DNA from: Verrucomicrobiota bacterium
Lineage (GTDB): Bacteria > Verrucomicrobiota > Verrucomicrobiia > Opitutales > Opitutaceae
Assembly: GCA_023416735.1 (NCBI GenBank)
Contig: JAEZGX010000035.1
Span: forward strand, 40,513-104,512
DNA length: 64,000 nucleotides
Reading direction: 5' to 3'
The position numbers were made by a program, and so were the translations under genes. Shown here one piece after another: positions 1-8,747 of the stretch (its first letter is position 1; each line of letters begins with the position of its first letter). The notes beneath the pieces are model-generated. The model was not told where the DNA came from, ran no database searches, and saw nothing but the letters and a program-made list of their open reading frames with translations.

Positions 1-951
1 CGCAGCGCGGAGCGGGAGCGGGTGGCGTCGGTGCGGCGCGATGCGGTGGACGAGGTGAGCGTGGGGATCTTTTGGAGGAATGAGAGGCGTTGGAGCGAGT
101 GGTTGCGAACCGAAGTGGGCGTGCGCGCGGATGGGTATCGTTTCGACGTGGAAAGCGATCTGGCCGCGAATTCCGGGAGGCGAGACGCGGCGATTGTCAC
201 GCCGAAGGGGGCACTTGTCCTGGGGCCGTTCTCCGGGGCCGAGTTGTATGCGAATTATGGAGACGGCTTTCACAGCAACGATGCGCGCGGAACGACGATT
301 CGGTTGGATCCCGAGACAGGCGAAAGCGCGGAGCGGGTGGAACCGCTGGTGCGCTCAAGGGGAGCGGAGGTAGGCGTGCGGGCGTCGCCGGCCGAAGGTT
401 GGGTAAGCTCGCTGTCCGTGTGGGCGCTCACGCTCGATTCGGAACTGGTTTTCGTGGGCGATGCGGGGGGCACGGAGGCGACCGGAGCGACACGGCGGGT
501 GGGGGTGGAATGGGCGAATTTCTATCGCGTGGCATCGTGGCTGACGTTCGACGCGGATTTTGCGATGACGCGGGCGCGATATCGGGACGCGGGCGCGGAG
601 AATCGGATCGCGAACTCGATTCCGAAAGTGGTGACGGCGGGGGCGACGTTTCAATCGGCGATCGGGTGGTTTGGGAGCATGCGGTTGCGGTATTTCAGCG
701 AGCAGCCGTTGAGCGAGGATGGGACCGTGCGGGCGCCGTCGTCGCTCACGTCGAATCTGAAGTTCGGGTGGCGCGGAAAGGCTTGGGAGGCGGCGCTGGA
801 GGTCGCGAACGTCTTCGATCGGGGGAATTACGACATCGCGTATTATTACGAGTCACGTTTGTCGGGAGAGCCGGAGGACGGCGTGGCGGATTTGCACTTT
901 CATCCGGCCGAACCGCGGACGGTGCGGGTCAGCGTGACGAGGATGTTTTGA
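1..951 (+). CDS. TonB-dependent receptor, C-terminal part (partial)
   Basis: The frame is open from the first base of the window, so the N-terminus lies upstream. The visible 316 residues alternate short beta-strand-like stretches and polar loops, and the chain ends in an aromatic residue (RVSVTRMF), as outer-membrane beta-barrels do. Family knowledge: TonB-dependent receptors carry iron complexes, vitamins or glycans across the outer membrane. The plug domain and TonB box are outside the window, so the substrate cannot be inferred. A strong hairpin follows about 40 bases after the stop. Confidence 0.72.
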   Translation, partial: RSAERERVASVRRDAVDEVSVGIFWRNERRWSEWLRTEVGVRADGYRFDVESDLAANSGRRDAAIVTPKGALVLGPFSGAELYANYGDGFHSNDARGTTIRLDPETGESAERVEPLVRSRGAEVGVRASPAEGWVSSLSVWALTLDSELVFVGDAGGTEATGATRRVGVEWANFYRVASWLTFDADFAMTRARYRDAGAENRIANSIPKVVTAGATFQSAIGWFGSMRLRYFSEQPLSEDGTVRAPSSLTSNLKFGWRGKAWEAALEVANVFDRGNYDIAYYYESRLSGEPEDGVADLHFHPAEPRTVRVSVTRMF

Positions 952-991
952 GGAGACGTTTCCGCTCTGAATCGTAGAAACGGTGCATGAA

Positions 992-1019
992 AAAGGCGGC
1001 CCGGGAGAGGGCCGCCTTT
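992..1019. terminator. bidirectional rho-independent terminator
   Basis: Eleven-bp stem (AAAGGCGGCCC with GGGCCGCCTTT) around a 6-nt loop. It lies between the convergent TonB receptor and cytochrome oxidase operon. The A-run before the stem serves as a U-tract for the minus strand. Confidence 0.8.
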
Positions 1020-1041
1020 GAAGCGAAAATGTTTCAGGGGC

Positions 1042-1425
1042 TCAGACGAATCGCGCGACCATGGCGGCGGCGGACTCGAGAGCGGAGATCGACGTGAGCG
1101 GTTTGCTTTCTTCGAAGGCGAAGAGGACGAGGAGCGCCCACATGGTGCCGCCGGAGAGAATCAAGCCGATGAAAAACAGGATCGTGCAGAAGGCTTTGTC
1201 CCAGCGCAGGTGCATGAAGTAGAAAATAACGAACAAGAACTTCACGAGCGAGAGGACGACCAGCGAGGTCACGAGGAACCATTTCGCGAACGGGAGCTCG
1301 ATCGCGACGATTTCCACGCCGGTGATGACGGCGAGGAGCATCGCGATCTGCACGTAGATCCAAAACTTGTTTTCGTCGCCGTGCTCGCGGGGCTCGGTGG
1401 GGATGGAAACGGAAGGTGTGGACAT
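1042..1425 (-). CDS. ctaF: cytochrome c oxidase subunit IV (caa3 type)
   Basis: A 127-residue protein with three hydrophobic membrane segments, matching the small prokaryotic subunit IV family of caa3/aa3 oxidases. I chose the ATG at 1425 (MSTPSVSIP) because the longer reading frame adds a low-complexity Ser/Pro/Leu leader not typical of the family. It is the last gene of the minus-strand operon ctaC-ctaD-ctaE-ctaF. Its role in the complex is structural or assembly-related. A terminator follows directly. Confidence 0.85.
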   Translation of the reverse strand: MSTPSVSIPTEPREHGDENKFWIYVQIAMLLAVITGVEIVAIELPFAKWFLVTSLVVLSLVKFLFVIFYFMHLRWDKAFCTILFFIGLILSGGTMWALLVLFAFEESKPLTSISALESAAAMVARFV

Positions 1426-1516
1426 GGAAGTGAAAGTGCGGAGTGAAAGTGAGAGAGGAGGTGGGAGGTGGAGGAGTGGGTGTGACTCTTTCACCCTCAC
1501 TCTCGCTTTCGTGTTT

Positions 1517-2137
1517 TTAGAGGTATTCCAGCAGGTAAACGGCGGTGAAGATCACGATCCACACGATGTCGACGAAGTGCCAGTAGAGGCCCATGGTTTC
1601 GACGTCGATGGCTTCCTTCGGGCCGACGCGGCCGGTGAAGGAGTAGAAATACATCGACATGAGCCAGACTACGCCGATGAGCACGTGGATACCGTGCGTG
1701 CCGGTGAGGGTGTAGAACGTCGAACCGAGGATGCTGTTGGTGATCGTGACGTTCTTGTCGTGGACGAAGTGCCAGAACTCATACACCTGGCACCCAAGAA
1801 AGATGACGCCGAAGATGGCCGTCGTGAGCAGCGAGAAACGCATGCTGCGGACGTTGCCCTTCTGGATGGCGTTCACGGCGAGCGCCATCATGAGCGACGA
1901 CATGAGGAGGATGAACGTCGAGAACGACGTGAGTGGGACGTCGAAGATTTCGGTCGGCTCGGGATTACCCGCGGGCGGGTAGAGGCGGTAGATCAGGTGG
2001 GTCGAGATCAGCGCGCCGAAGAACATGCAGTCCGAGGAAAGAAACGCCCACATCAGGAGCTTCTTGTTCGGAATGCCAGTGGCCGTGGAAACGTCCTGGT
2101 GGTGATCGATGGAGCCGGAGGCGGCGGGGCTGCTCAT
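1517..2137 (-). CDS. ctaE: cytochrome c oxidase subunit III
   Basis: A 206-residue polytopic membrane protein with the subunit III pattern: an N-terminal LLMWAFLSSDCMFFGALIS segment, the conserved THGIHVLIGVVWL helix, and a C-terminal YWHFVDIVWIVIF helix. It has the short five-helix form common in bacterial caa3 oxidases. It stabilises the catalytic subunit and takes part in proton uptake. It lies 52 bases after ctaD and 91 bases before ctaF in the same operon. Confidence 0.93.
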   Translation of the reverse strand: MSSPAASGSIDHHQDVSTATGIPNKKLLMWAFLSSDCMFFGALISTHLIYRLYPPAGNPEPTEIFDVPLTSFSTFILLMSSLMMALAVNAIQKGNVRSMRFSLLTTAIFGVIFLGCQVYEFWHFVHDKNVTITNSILGSTFYTLTGTHGIHVLIGVVWLMSMYFYSFTGRVGPKEAIDVETMGLYWHFVDIVWIVIFTAVYLLEYL

Positions 2138-2189
2138 TTTCGGAAAGAAGAGTTTCGAGAGCGGAGTTGGGATTTGCGCGGGCGCAGCC

Positions 2190-4163
2190 TCAGTGTTTGG
2201 CGTGGTGATCTTCCTTGATCACTTTGCCGTCCTTATCGAGGTGGATGTGGTAGCCGTCGGCTCCTTCGAGCGCCCAGAGATAAACGCCGATGAGGAAAAT
2301 GACGCCGCCGACAAGGGCGGTGATCAACTTGGCGTGAATGCCGGGCTCCGGATTGGAGTCCATGGCGCTGGAGGCGATGCCAAGGATCAGAAGGCCGATA
2401 CTGGCGATAAGCGGATAGATGGATTGGAAAGGCATGTGGATGCCGCCGTGGGCTTCCTCTTCCTTCGCGTGCTGGGCCTTCTCTTTCGCGATCTCTTCCT
2501 TGTGGTGCTTTTCATACCAGAAGGCGTCACGAGCGTGAACCGTGGGGATGGCGACGAAGTTATATTCCGGGGGCGGAAGAGAGGGCACCGACCATTCGAG
2601 CGTGCGGCCATCCCACGGATCGCGGGAAACCTTTTCTCCCTTGAGGAAGGTGTAGATGACGACCGCGAAGTAGATCACGACACCGATGCCGAGCACGAAA
2701 GCGCCGATCGTGGCGATGTAGTTCGGGACGTTCCAACCCATGTTGCCATCGTAGGTGAACGTGCGGCGCGGCATACCGTTCAGGCCGAGGAAGTGCATCG
2801 GGAAGAACGTGACGTTGAAGCCGACGAAGATGACCCAGAACGACAGCTTGCCCCAGAACTCGGAGACCCGGCGGCCGAACATTAGCGGGAACCAATAGTG
2901 GATGCCGGCGAGCAGGGCGAAGAGCGAGCCGCCGATGAGCACATAGTGGAAGTGCGCGATGACGAAATAGCTGTCCTGCTGCTGCGCGTCGGCGGGAGCG
3001 GAGGAGTGCATGACGCCGGAGAAGCCGCCGATCATGAACATCCAAACGAAGCCTAGAGCGAACATCATCGGCGTGCGCATCTGAAGGTGTCCGCCCCAGA
3101 TGGTGCCGATCCAGTTGAAAATCTTAACGCCGGTCGGGACCGCGATGGCCATCGTCGCGAGGGCGAAAGCGGCGGTGGCAACGGTGCCCATGCCGGTGGT
3201 GAACATGTGGTGAGACCACACTGCAAAGCCGAGGAAGCCGATGCAGGCGCCCGAGAAGACGACGATCGGATAACCGAAGAGCGGTTTGCGGGAGAACGTC
3301 GGAAGGATTTCCGACACGATGCCCATGGCAGGGAGGATGAGGATGTAAACCTCCGGGTGACCGAAGATCCAGAAAAGGTGCTGCCAGAGAATGGGGAGTC
3401 CGCCGTTGGAGACTTCGAAGAAGTTCGTGCCGAACTGGCGATCCATCATGAGTTCGACGAGGGCGATGGTGATGGCCGGGAACGAAAGAACGATGAGGAA
3501 GGACGTAATGAGCGTCATCCACGTGAAGACCGGCAGGCGCATCATCGTCATGCCGGGCGCGCGCATGTTGATGATCGTGACGATGAAGTTCAACGCGGCG
3601 GCGATGGAGGAAACGCCGAGGAACTGCAGACCCATCACCCAGAAATCGATCGAGTTGCGCGGAATGAATTGTTTCGAGGTGAGCGGAGCGTAGCCGAACC
3701 AGCCGCCGTCCGGCGCGCCGCCCGGGTGGAACCAGCCGATGTTGATGATGATCGCGCCTACCACGAACATCCAGAGCGAGAAGGAGTTGAGCCGCGGGAA
3801 AGCGACGTCGCGCGCTCCGATCTGGAGCGGCATGATGAAATTGAAGAACGCAGAGCCGAGGGGCATCACCGCGAGGAAGATCATCGTGGTGCCGTGCATC
3901 GTGAACAGCGTGTTGTATTGCTGCGCGGTGAGCACGTCGTTGTTCGGAAACATCAGCTGAGCGCGGATGAGGAGCGCTTCGAAGCCGCCAACGAGGAAGA
4001 AGAACAGGGCGAATACGCCGTAGAGGAAGCCGATACGCTTGTGGTCGACCGTGGTGAGCCAGCTCATGATGCCGGTCTTCGCGGTGGGGCGCCAAAGCAC
4101 GAACGGTTTGCCGCGCGCGGGTTGTTCGTGCGCGATGAAGTCTGACTTGACCGATGCGTCCAT
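2190..4163 (-). CDS. ctaD: cytochrome c oxidase subunit I (heme-copper oxidase)
   Basis: A 657-residue multi-helix protein with the full A-type heme-copper set: low-spin heme His near residue 90 (FTMHGTT), the CuB/K-channel HPEVY motif at 269-273, the CuB histidine pair at 318-319 (WSHHMF), and the heme ligands in HFHYVL near 404-406. The C-terminal extension carries extra hydrophobic helices and a charged KEEIAKEKAQHAKEEE stretch, as in fused caa3 subunit I forms. It reduces oxygen to water and pumps protons at the cytoplasmic membrane. It is second in the ctaCDEF operon. No Shine-Dalgarno is visible before its ATG. Confidence 0.97.
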   Translation of the reverse strand: MDASVKSDFIAHEQPARGKPFVLWRPTAKTGIMSWLTTVDHKRIGFLYGVFALFFFLVGGFEALLIRAQLMFPNNDVLTAQQYNTLFTMHGTTMIFLAVMPLGSAFFNFIMPLQIGARDVAFPRLNSFSLWMFVVGAIIINIGWFHPGGAPDGGWFGYAPLTSKQFIPRNSIDFWVMGLQFLGVSSIAAALNFIVTIINMRAPGMTMMRLPVFTWMTLITSFLIVLSFPAITIALVELMMDRQFGTNFFEVSNGGLPILWQHLFWIFGHPEVYILILPAMGIVSEILPTFSRKPLFGYPIVVFSGACIGFLGFAVWSHHMFTTGMGTVATAAFALATMAIAVPTGVKIFNWIGTIWGGHLQMRTPMMFALGFVWMFMIGGFSGVMHSSAPADAQQQDSYFVIAHFHYVLIGGSLFALLAGIHYWFPLMFGRRVSEFWGKLSFWVIFVGFNVTFFPMHFLGLNGMPRRTFTYDGNMGWNVPNYIATIGAFVLGIGVVIYFAVVIYTFLKGEKVSRDPWDGRTLEWSVPSLPPPEYNFVAIPTVHARDAFWYEKHHKEEIAKEKAQHAKEEEAHGGIHMPFQSIYPLIASIGLLILGIASSAMDSNPEPGIHAKLITALVGGVIFLIGVYLWALEGADGYHIHLDKDGKVIKEDHHAKH

Positions 4164-4211
4164 GTGGAAAGGGAGGTGAGTGGGAGCGGTGTGGCGGCCT
4201 GAGCGGAGGGA

Positions 4212-5498
4212 TTACTTCAGGCTGTCGAGATACGCGACGAGCGCGGCGACGTCTTCCTGCGTGAGCTGGATGTTGTTCTTGAGATAGCCCTCGGTCCACA
4301 TCTTGTTGCCGGGCTTCACGTCGTTGGGGAACATGAGCCAGCGGGCGACTTGATCGGGCTCGTTGTCGAGGAGACCGGCCGCGAGCGTGGTGCGGGAGCC
4401 GAAGTGAGTAAGATCTGGATACGCGGCGCTGCCGCCTTGGTGATTACCCCGCACAGTGTGGCAGGAGAAGCAGGTCTTGGATTCGAAGAGCTCGCGGCCT
4501 TTGGCGATGAGCGCGGGGTCTTCGTTCTTTTCCGGGAACTGTTTGGCGCGCCAAGACTCGAGCGGGTTGAGGTCGTATTTGTCCGTGTAACCGGCCTCGT
4601 TCATCTTCCAGTCGGTGCGGAAAGAGGCGAATTGCGCGCGGGCTTCGCCGGTGGCGGCGACGGCCTGCACGGAACGGGCGGGGGCGGTTTGCTGCTCGAG
4701 CCATTCGTTGAATTCGCTTTCCTCAAGGGCGATCACGCGGAAGCGCATCACGGCGTGAGAGTCGCCGCAGTATTCGGCGCACTGGCCCCAGAAGTATCCG
4801 GGTCTGTCGGCCTTGAGCCAGAGGTGATTCGCACGGTTCGGAATCATGTCGACCTTGCCGGCGAGGCGCGGGACCCAGAAGCTGTGAATGACGTCCATGC
4901 CGCGAAGGTTCACGCGAACGGCGCGACCAGCGGGAATAACGAGCTCGTTGGCGGAGATGAGCTGGCCGACGCCTTCGATTTGCTCGTTGGGATATTCGAA
5001 GCGGAACCACCACTGATAGCCTTGGGCGGTCACTTCGTAAGCGGTGTCTTTCTCCTCGGCGGGAATGTCGTAGGTGAACCAGATGCCTTTGAGGGTGGGA
5101 ACTGCGATGATGACGAGCGCGAGAACCGAGGCGCCGATGAGGCCGAGTTCGATGAGCGGGTTGCCGTGGCTTTGCGGCGGCGGCTCGGCGTGTTCGTCGG
5201 CGGCCGTGCGGGCGCGGAACTTCCACGTGGCGTAGGCGAGGACGGCGGCGACGAGGACGAATACCGTTACGGTGACCCAGACCGTCACCATGAAGATGTT
5301 CTTTTGAACTTCAGCGACGGGACCTGCGGTGTCGTAAGTCGACATCGGTCCGTCCATGCGCCAGAAATTAAGGTCGCAGCCAGTCAGCAACGTCATCACG
5401 GCGAGGCCGGAGATCGCCGCCAGCGAACGGCTGGAGAACGCCCGCGCGAACGGGCCGACTCGACGCAACGAGCGGGGGAAAAGGGAGATCAAACGCAT
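4212..5498 (-). CDS. ctaC: cytochrome c oxidase subunit II with fused cytochrome c (caa3 type)
   Basis: A 428-residue lipoprotein. A lipobox LLTGC places the acylated Cys at residue 41, followed by two membrane segments. The CuA domain shows H205 and the set C240, C244, H248, M251 (CAEYCGDSHAVM). A C-terminal cytochrome c domain has the heme site CFSCH at 343-347. It takes electrons from soluble donors and passes them through heme c and CuA to subunit I. I chose the ATG at 5498 because the upstream extension has no homology-like features and would displace the signal peptide. First gene of the operon, divergent from azurin. Confidence 0.94.
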   Translation of the reverse strand: MRLISLFPRSLRRVGPFARAFSSRSLAAISGLAVMTLLTGCDLNFWRMDGPMSTYDTAGPVAEVQKNIFMVTVWVTVTVFVLVAAVLAYATWKFRARTAADEHAEPPPQSHGNPLIELGLIGASVLALVIIAVPTLKGIWFTYDIPAEEKDTAYEVTAQGYQWWFRFEYPNEQIEGVGQLISANELVIPAGRAVRVNLRGMDVIHSFWVPRLAGKVDMIPNRANHLWLKADRPGYFWGQCAEYCGDSHAVMRFRVIALEESEFNEWLEQQTAPARSVQAVAATGEARAQFASFRTDWKMNEAGYTDKYDLNPLESWRAKQFPEKNEDPALIAKGRELFESKTCFSCHTVRGNHQGGSAAYPDLTHFGSRTTLAAGLLDNEPDQVARWLMFPNDVKPGNKMWTEGYLKNNIQLTQEDVAALVAYLDSLK

Positions 5499-5719
5499 GT
5501 GTGCTGCCGAAAATGGCGAGGGAGATTTCGGGACAATACCGCCCAAAAGAGTCCGACAAGGGGAACCCATTTCAAGCCCTATTCCGCCTTTTTTGCCGTC
5601 CTTTGCGATTCGCTGCGCATTTATTGCCCTGCTTAAGCGATATATTAGCCACGCGCACAAGGGCGGTTGCGGAGCTTAGGATTTGCCTTTCGCAGGGGTG
5701 TGACCGACGGTGCGTGGTC

Positions 5720-6238
5720 ATGAAAATCCGTTCCCTTTCCATCATGTTAGTTGCTGCTCTCGCCGCAGTTGGTTGTTCGAAGAACGACTCGGCAGCCGGC
5801 GCGGGCAGTTCCGCGGGCGAGGCTTCCGCGCCCGCCGCGAAAGAGCAACCGGCAGGTGTTCGCACGATCGAAATCACGGCCGGCGACAATATGAAGTTCA
5901 ACGTGCAAACGATCGAGGCGAAGCCCGGCGAGCAGTTGAAGGTCGTGCTGCGGAATATCGGCACCCAGCCGAAGGAAGTGATGGGGCACAATTGGGTGCT
6001 CCTGAAGAAGGGCGTCGATGCGGCGGCGTTCAATGCTGCGGCGATGACGGCGAAGGCCACCGATTACATTCCGCCGGCGCTGAAGGACCAGGTGGTCGCG
6101 CACACGGCGATGCTCGGGCCGCGCAAGTCGGATGAGGTCACGTTCACCGTTCCGAACGAGGCGGGCGATTATCCGTTCCTGTGCTCCTTCCCGGCGCACT
6201 ATCAGGTCGGTATGCGCGGCACGCTGGTGGTGAAGTAA
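5720..6238 (+). CDS. azurin-like blue copper lipoprotein
   Basis: A 172-residue protein with a signal peptide and lipobox (AAVGC, Cys19), a low-complexity Ala/Ser linker and a cupredoxin domain. The type I copper ligands are present in azurin order: H90 (MGHNW), C155, H160 and M165 (CSFPAHYQVGM). It is probably a periplasmic electron carrier. Its position divergent from the caa3 oxidase operon suggests it donates electrons to ctaC or belongs to the same respiratory regulon; that link is inference. A strong terminator follows 35 bases after the stop. Confidence 0.93.
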   Translation: MKIRSLSIMLVAALAAVGCSKNDSAAGAGSSAGEASAPAAKEQPAGVRTIEITAGDNMKFNVQTIEAKPGEQLKVVLRNIGTQPKEVMGHNWVLLKKGVDAAAFNAAAMTAKATDYIPPALKDQVVAHTAMLGPRKSDEVTFTVPNEAGDYPFLCSFPAHYQVGMRGTLVVK

Positions 6239-6273
6239 GAAGCAGCGGCAAGCTGCGAAGTTTAGCTTTGTCG

Positions 6274-6300
6274 GGCGGAGTCGTGAGGCTCCGCCTTTTT
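6274..6300 (+). terminator. rho-independent terminator after azurin
   Basis: Perfect 7-bp stem GGCGGAG / CTCCGCC with an 8-nt loop, followed by five T residues. Confidence 0.85.
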
Positions 6301-6332
6301 CGTGCGCGTAACGCGGGAAGCGCCGCGCTACG

Positions 6333-6800
6333 TCAGCGAGCGGCCGGCCACCACTGGTAAAGGAAGAAATAGACGAGCACGCCGGTGACACTGACGTAGA
6401 GCCAAATTGGATACGTCCACTTGGCCCACGCGCGGTGGCGTTCGACGTGACCCTTGAGCGCGAGGTAGAAAGTCCACGGCACAAGCCACGCGATGGCCAT
6501 CGCGAGCAGGATGTGCGTGAGCAGCATTATATAATAGACGCTGCGGATCAGGCCTTCGCCACCGAACGGCGTGTGCACGCCGCGCACGGCGATTTTGTGG
6601 CCGACGTAGCCGACGAGAAAAACCGCCGAGACCGCGCCCGCCGCGAGCATGAGGCGGCGATGCGTGAGGATGCGCGACGAACGCAGCGCGACATCATGTG
6701 CGCGCTGGGCTGATTTGATCTGGATAAATCCAAGCACGATCAGGACCGTGGCGGTCGCATTGAGCGCGGCATTCAGAGCCGGGATGTCGTGGATCGTCAT
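6333..6800 (-). CDS. DUF420 membrane protein (oxidase-locus YozB family)
   Basis: A 155-residue protein with four membrane segments and conserved His residues in helices (HRRLMLAAG, VGHKIAVRG, LTHILLAMA). This matches the DUF420/YozB family, which often sits beside heme A synthase and oxidase genes. The molecular role is not established; a part in oxidase assembly is likely. The start at 6800 overlaps the ctaB stop by four bases (ATGA), so I prefer it over the long upstream extension. Last gene of ctaA-ctaB-DUF420. Confidence 0.85.
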   Translation of the reverse strand: MTIHDIPALNAALNATATVLIVLGFIQIKSAQRAHDVALRSSRILTHRRLMLAAGAVSAVFLVGYVGHKIAVRGVHTPFGGEGLIRSVYYIMLLTHILLAMAIAWLVPWTFYLALKGHVERHRAWAKWTYPIWLYVSVTGVLVYFFLYQWWPAAR

Positions 6801-7684
6801 GGCAGGAAGATCAGCCGGTCGGCGACGAGGGCGCACAACACGAGCGGCAAATAAGCGATCGAGCAGAAGAAAAGTTTGCGGGCAGCGACATCGCGCGCGG
6901 CGGGACGAAGGAAGACGAGCGCGCGCCAAAGGAACCACGCGCCGGTCGCGAGGGCGGCGGCGAGATAGATCCACGTGGTGAGACCGAGGAAGTAAGGCAG
7001 CACGGTCACGACGACGAGGGCGACCGTGTTGACGAGGGACCAGACGGCGACTTTGCCGCCAGCTTCATCGCGCACGGGCAACATTGGGAAATCGACGGCG
7101 GAATAATCGCGGCGATAGATCCAGGCGATCGCCATGAAATGCGGGATCTGCCAGAAGATGAGCACGGCGAAAAGAATCCAACCGAGTGCCGTGACTGTGC
7201 CTTCGGCGGCGGCCCAGCCAATGAGCGGCGGAAAGGCGCCGGCGATGGCCCCGATCTCGGTGCTCCAGCGCGAACGACGTTTCGCAGGCGTATACCAGCC
7301 CAGGTAGGAAAAGATCGTGAGAAGCGTGAAGAGCGATGCGAGCCGTCCGACCGTCGCCCACATGAGAAAGAGCGAAACGATGCACATGAGCACGCCGAGG
7401 ACGAACGCCGAGCCCGTGGCCACCTTGCCGGCCGGGATGGGACGCGTCGCGGTGCGCTTCATGCGTGCATCGGTGTCGGATTCGAGGAACTGATTCAGCG
7501 CGGCGACTCCGGCGGCCGCGAGCGAGGTGCAGACGACCAGCATCAGGAGATGAAAGCTGCCGTGGGCCGGATGAGCGGCGAAGTAGCCGACGATCGTGGT
7601 GAGAACGGAAAGCAGGCTCAGCCGCGGCTTGGTGAGCTCGAGGTAATCGGCGAACTTCGCGCCTGCTGCGGCGGGTGCGGTCAT
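6797..7684 (-). CDS. ctaB: protoheme IX farnesyltransferase (heme O synthase)
   Basis: A 295-residue UbiA-family membrane prenyltransferase. The first Asp-rich motif is visible in NQFLESDTDARMKRTATRP, and a second polar loop in YRRDYSAVDFPML. It transfers a farnesyl group from farnesyl diphosphate to heme B to give heme O. The ATG at 7684 overlaps the ctaA stop (ATGA), indicating translational coupling; the long N-terminal extension of the frame is antisense-like Arg-rich sequence and is left out. Confidence 0.95.
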   Translation of the reverse strand: MTAPAAAGAKFADYLELTKPRLSLLSVLTTIVGYFAAHPAHGSFHLLMLVVCTSLAAAGVAALNQFLESDTDARMKRTATRPIPAGKVATGSAFVLGVLMCIVSLFLMWATVGRLASLFTLLTIFSYLGWYTPAKRRSRWSTEIGAIAGAFPPLIGWAAAEGTVTALGWILFAVLIFWQIPHFMAIAWIYRRDYSAVDFPMLPVRDEAGGKVAVWSLVNTVALVVVTVLPYFLGLTTWIYLAAALATGAWFLWRALVFLRPAARDVAARKLFFCSIAYLPLVLCALVADRLIFLP

Positions 7685-8661
7685 GCGTGCTTCGGCTGCT
7701 CGATGGCGTCGCGGTGAGCGAGCCAGGTGAGCCAGAACGTGACGGCGAGCGTGAGCGCGCCCACCACCACGTGTGCGGTGGTCATGTCGGCGGACCGACT
7801 GGTCCAGATGATTTTCGCGCCGAGGATAATTTGAATCGAGAGAAGCGCGACGATCGCGGAAGAACCGATGCGCATCAGCAGGGTGGAGGCGCGATCGAGG
7901 CGGATGCGAATGGCGAACCAGATGATCGCGACGGCGAGAACGATGGCCATCACGCGGTGAGCGAAATGAATCCCGATGCGGAAATTCCAGAGTTCCGGGA
8001 GCCAGTGCCCATCGGCGGTGGAGTAGGGAAAGACCGGAATCGCGAGGCCGGCGAAGCTGTGCCGCATAACGGCGGCGATCGCGAGTTGGACGAAGAGCAG
8101 GGCGCAGCAGATCAGGCCGGCGCGACGAACGGCGGGACCAACAGCGATAGGGCGTTCGATCCAGCCGCGGGTGGACGCGATGGCGACGGCGAAGAGCGCG
8201 CAGACGAAGAGCTGCGCGAGGCACGCGTGCGCCATGGCGAAGAGGCGGCCGACGCTGGTGTTGACCATTTCAACGTGCAGGTGGTCGAGCAGCACGCGGA
8301 GGCCGCCGATGAGCGCTTGGACGAGCACGAGGGCGGCAGCGAACCAAGCGAGCCGGCGCAGCCAGGAACGTTCCTCGGTGCGATGTATCCAAATTGCCAG
8401 AACGACAGTGATCGCGCTCATCACGGCGGCGGTGAGCCGGTGCGAGTGTTCGGCGAACATGGCGACGTCGGTGAGCCAGCCCTCGGGATTGATGGAGCCG
8501 TTGGAAAGCGGCCAGTCGGGGAACACCATTCCGGCACCGATGCTGGTGGTGAACGCGCCGAGCACGACGATCAGGAAAACCCAAACGCTGCCAAACGCGG
8601 CGAACCAAGCGGCGGCGGGTTTGTAGATGGAAGTGCGTCGAGGTCCGGAAGGGGCGGTCAT
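7681..8661 (-). CDS. ctaA: heme A synthase (COX15/CtaA family)
   Basis: A 326-residue protein with about eight membrane segments in two repeated halves. Conserved heme-ligating His residues lie in AEHSHRLTAA, FAMAHACLAQ, IHFAHRVMAI and MTTAHVVVG. It oxidises the C8 methyl of heme O to make heme A for the caa3 oxidase encoded nearby. First gene of the ctaA-ctaB-DUF420 operon, divergent from the SCO gene. The 86-bp gap between the two starts must hold both promoters. Confidence 0.95.
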   Translation of the reverse strand: MTAPSGPRRTSIYKPAAAWFAAFGSVWVFLIVVLGAFTTSIGAGMVFPDWPLSNGSINPEGWLTDVAMFAEHSHRLTAAVMSAITVVLAIWIHRTEERSWLRRLAWFAAALVLVQALIGGLRVLLDHLHVEMVNTSVGRLFAMAHACLAQLFVCALFAVAIASTRGWIERPIAVGPAVRRAGLICCALLFVQLAIAAVMRHSFAGLAIPVFPYSTADGHWLPELWNFRIGIHFAHRVMAIVLAVAIIWFAIRIRLDRASTLLMRIGSSAIVALLSIQIILGAKIIWTSRSADMTTAHVVVGALTLAVTFWLTWLAHRDAIEQPKHA

Positions 8662-8747
8662 GACGGTGTGGATTGGCGAGCAGAAGGCGACCTGCTGTTG
8701 GCCGCAAACCCTTTGACAATTTTTTCCGGCGGCGAATCCGTAGCGTG

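Noticed and set aside
8713..8747. Strong sigma-70 promoter for the SCO gene
   Set aside because: A TTGACA is present but no matching -10 box is found at 16-18 bases, and the start codon would then lie at the transcription start.
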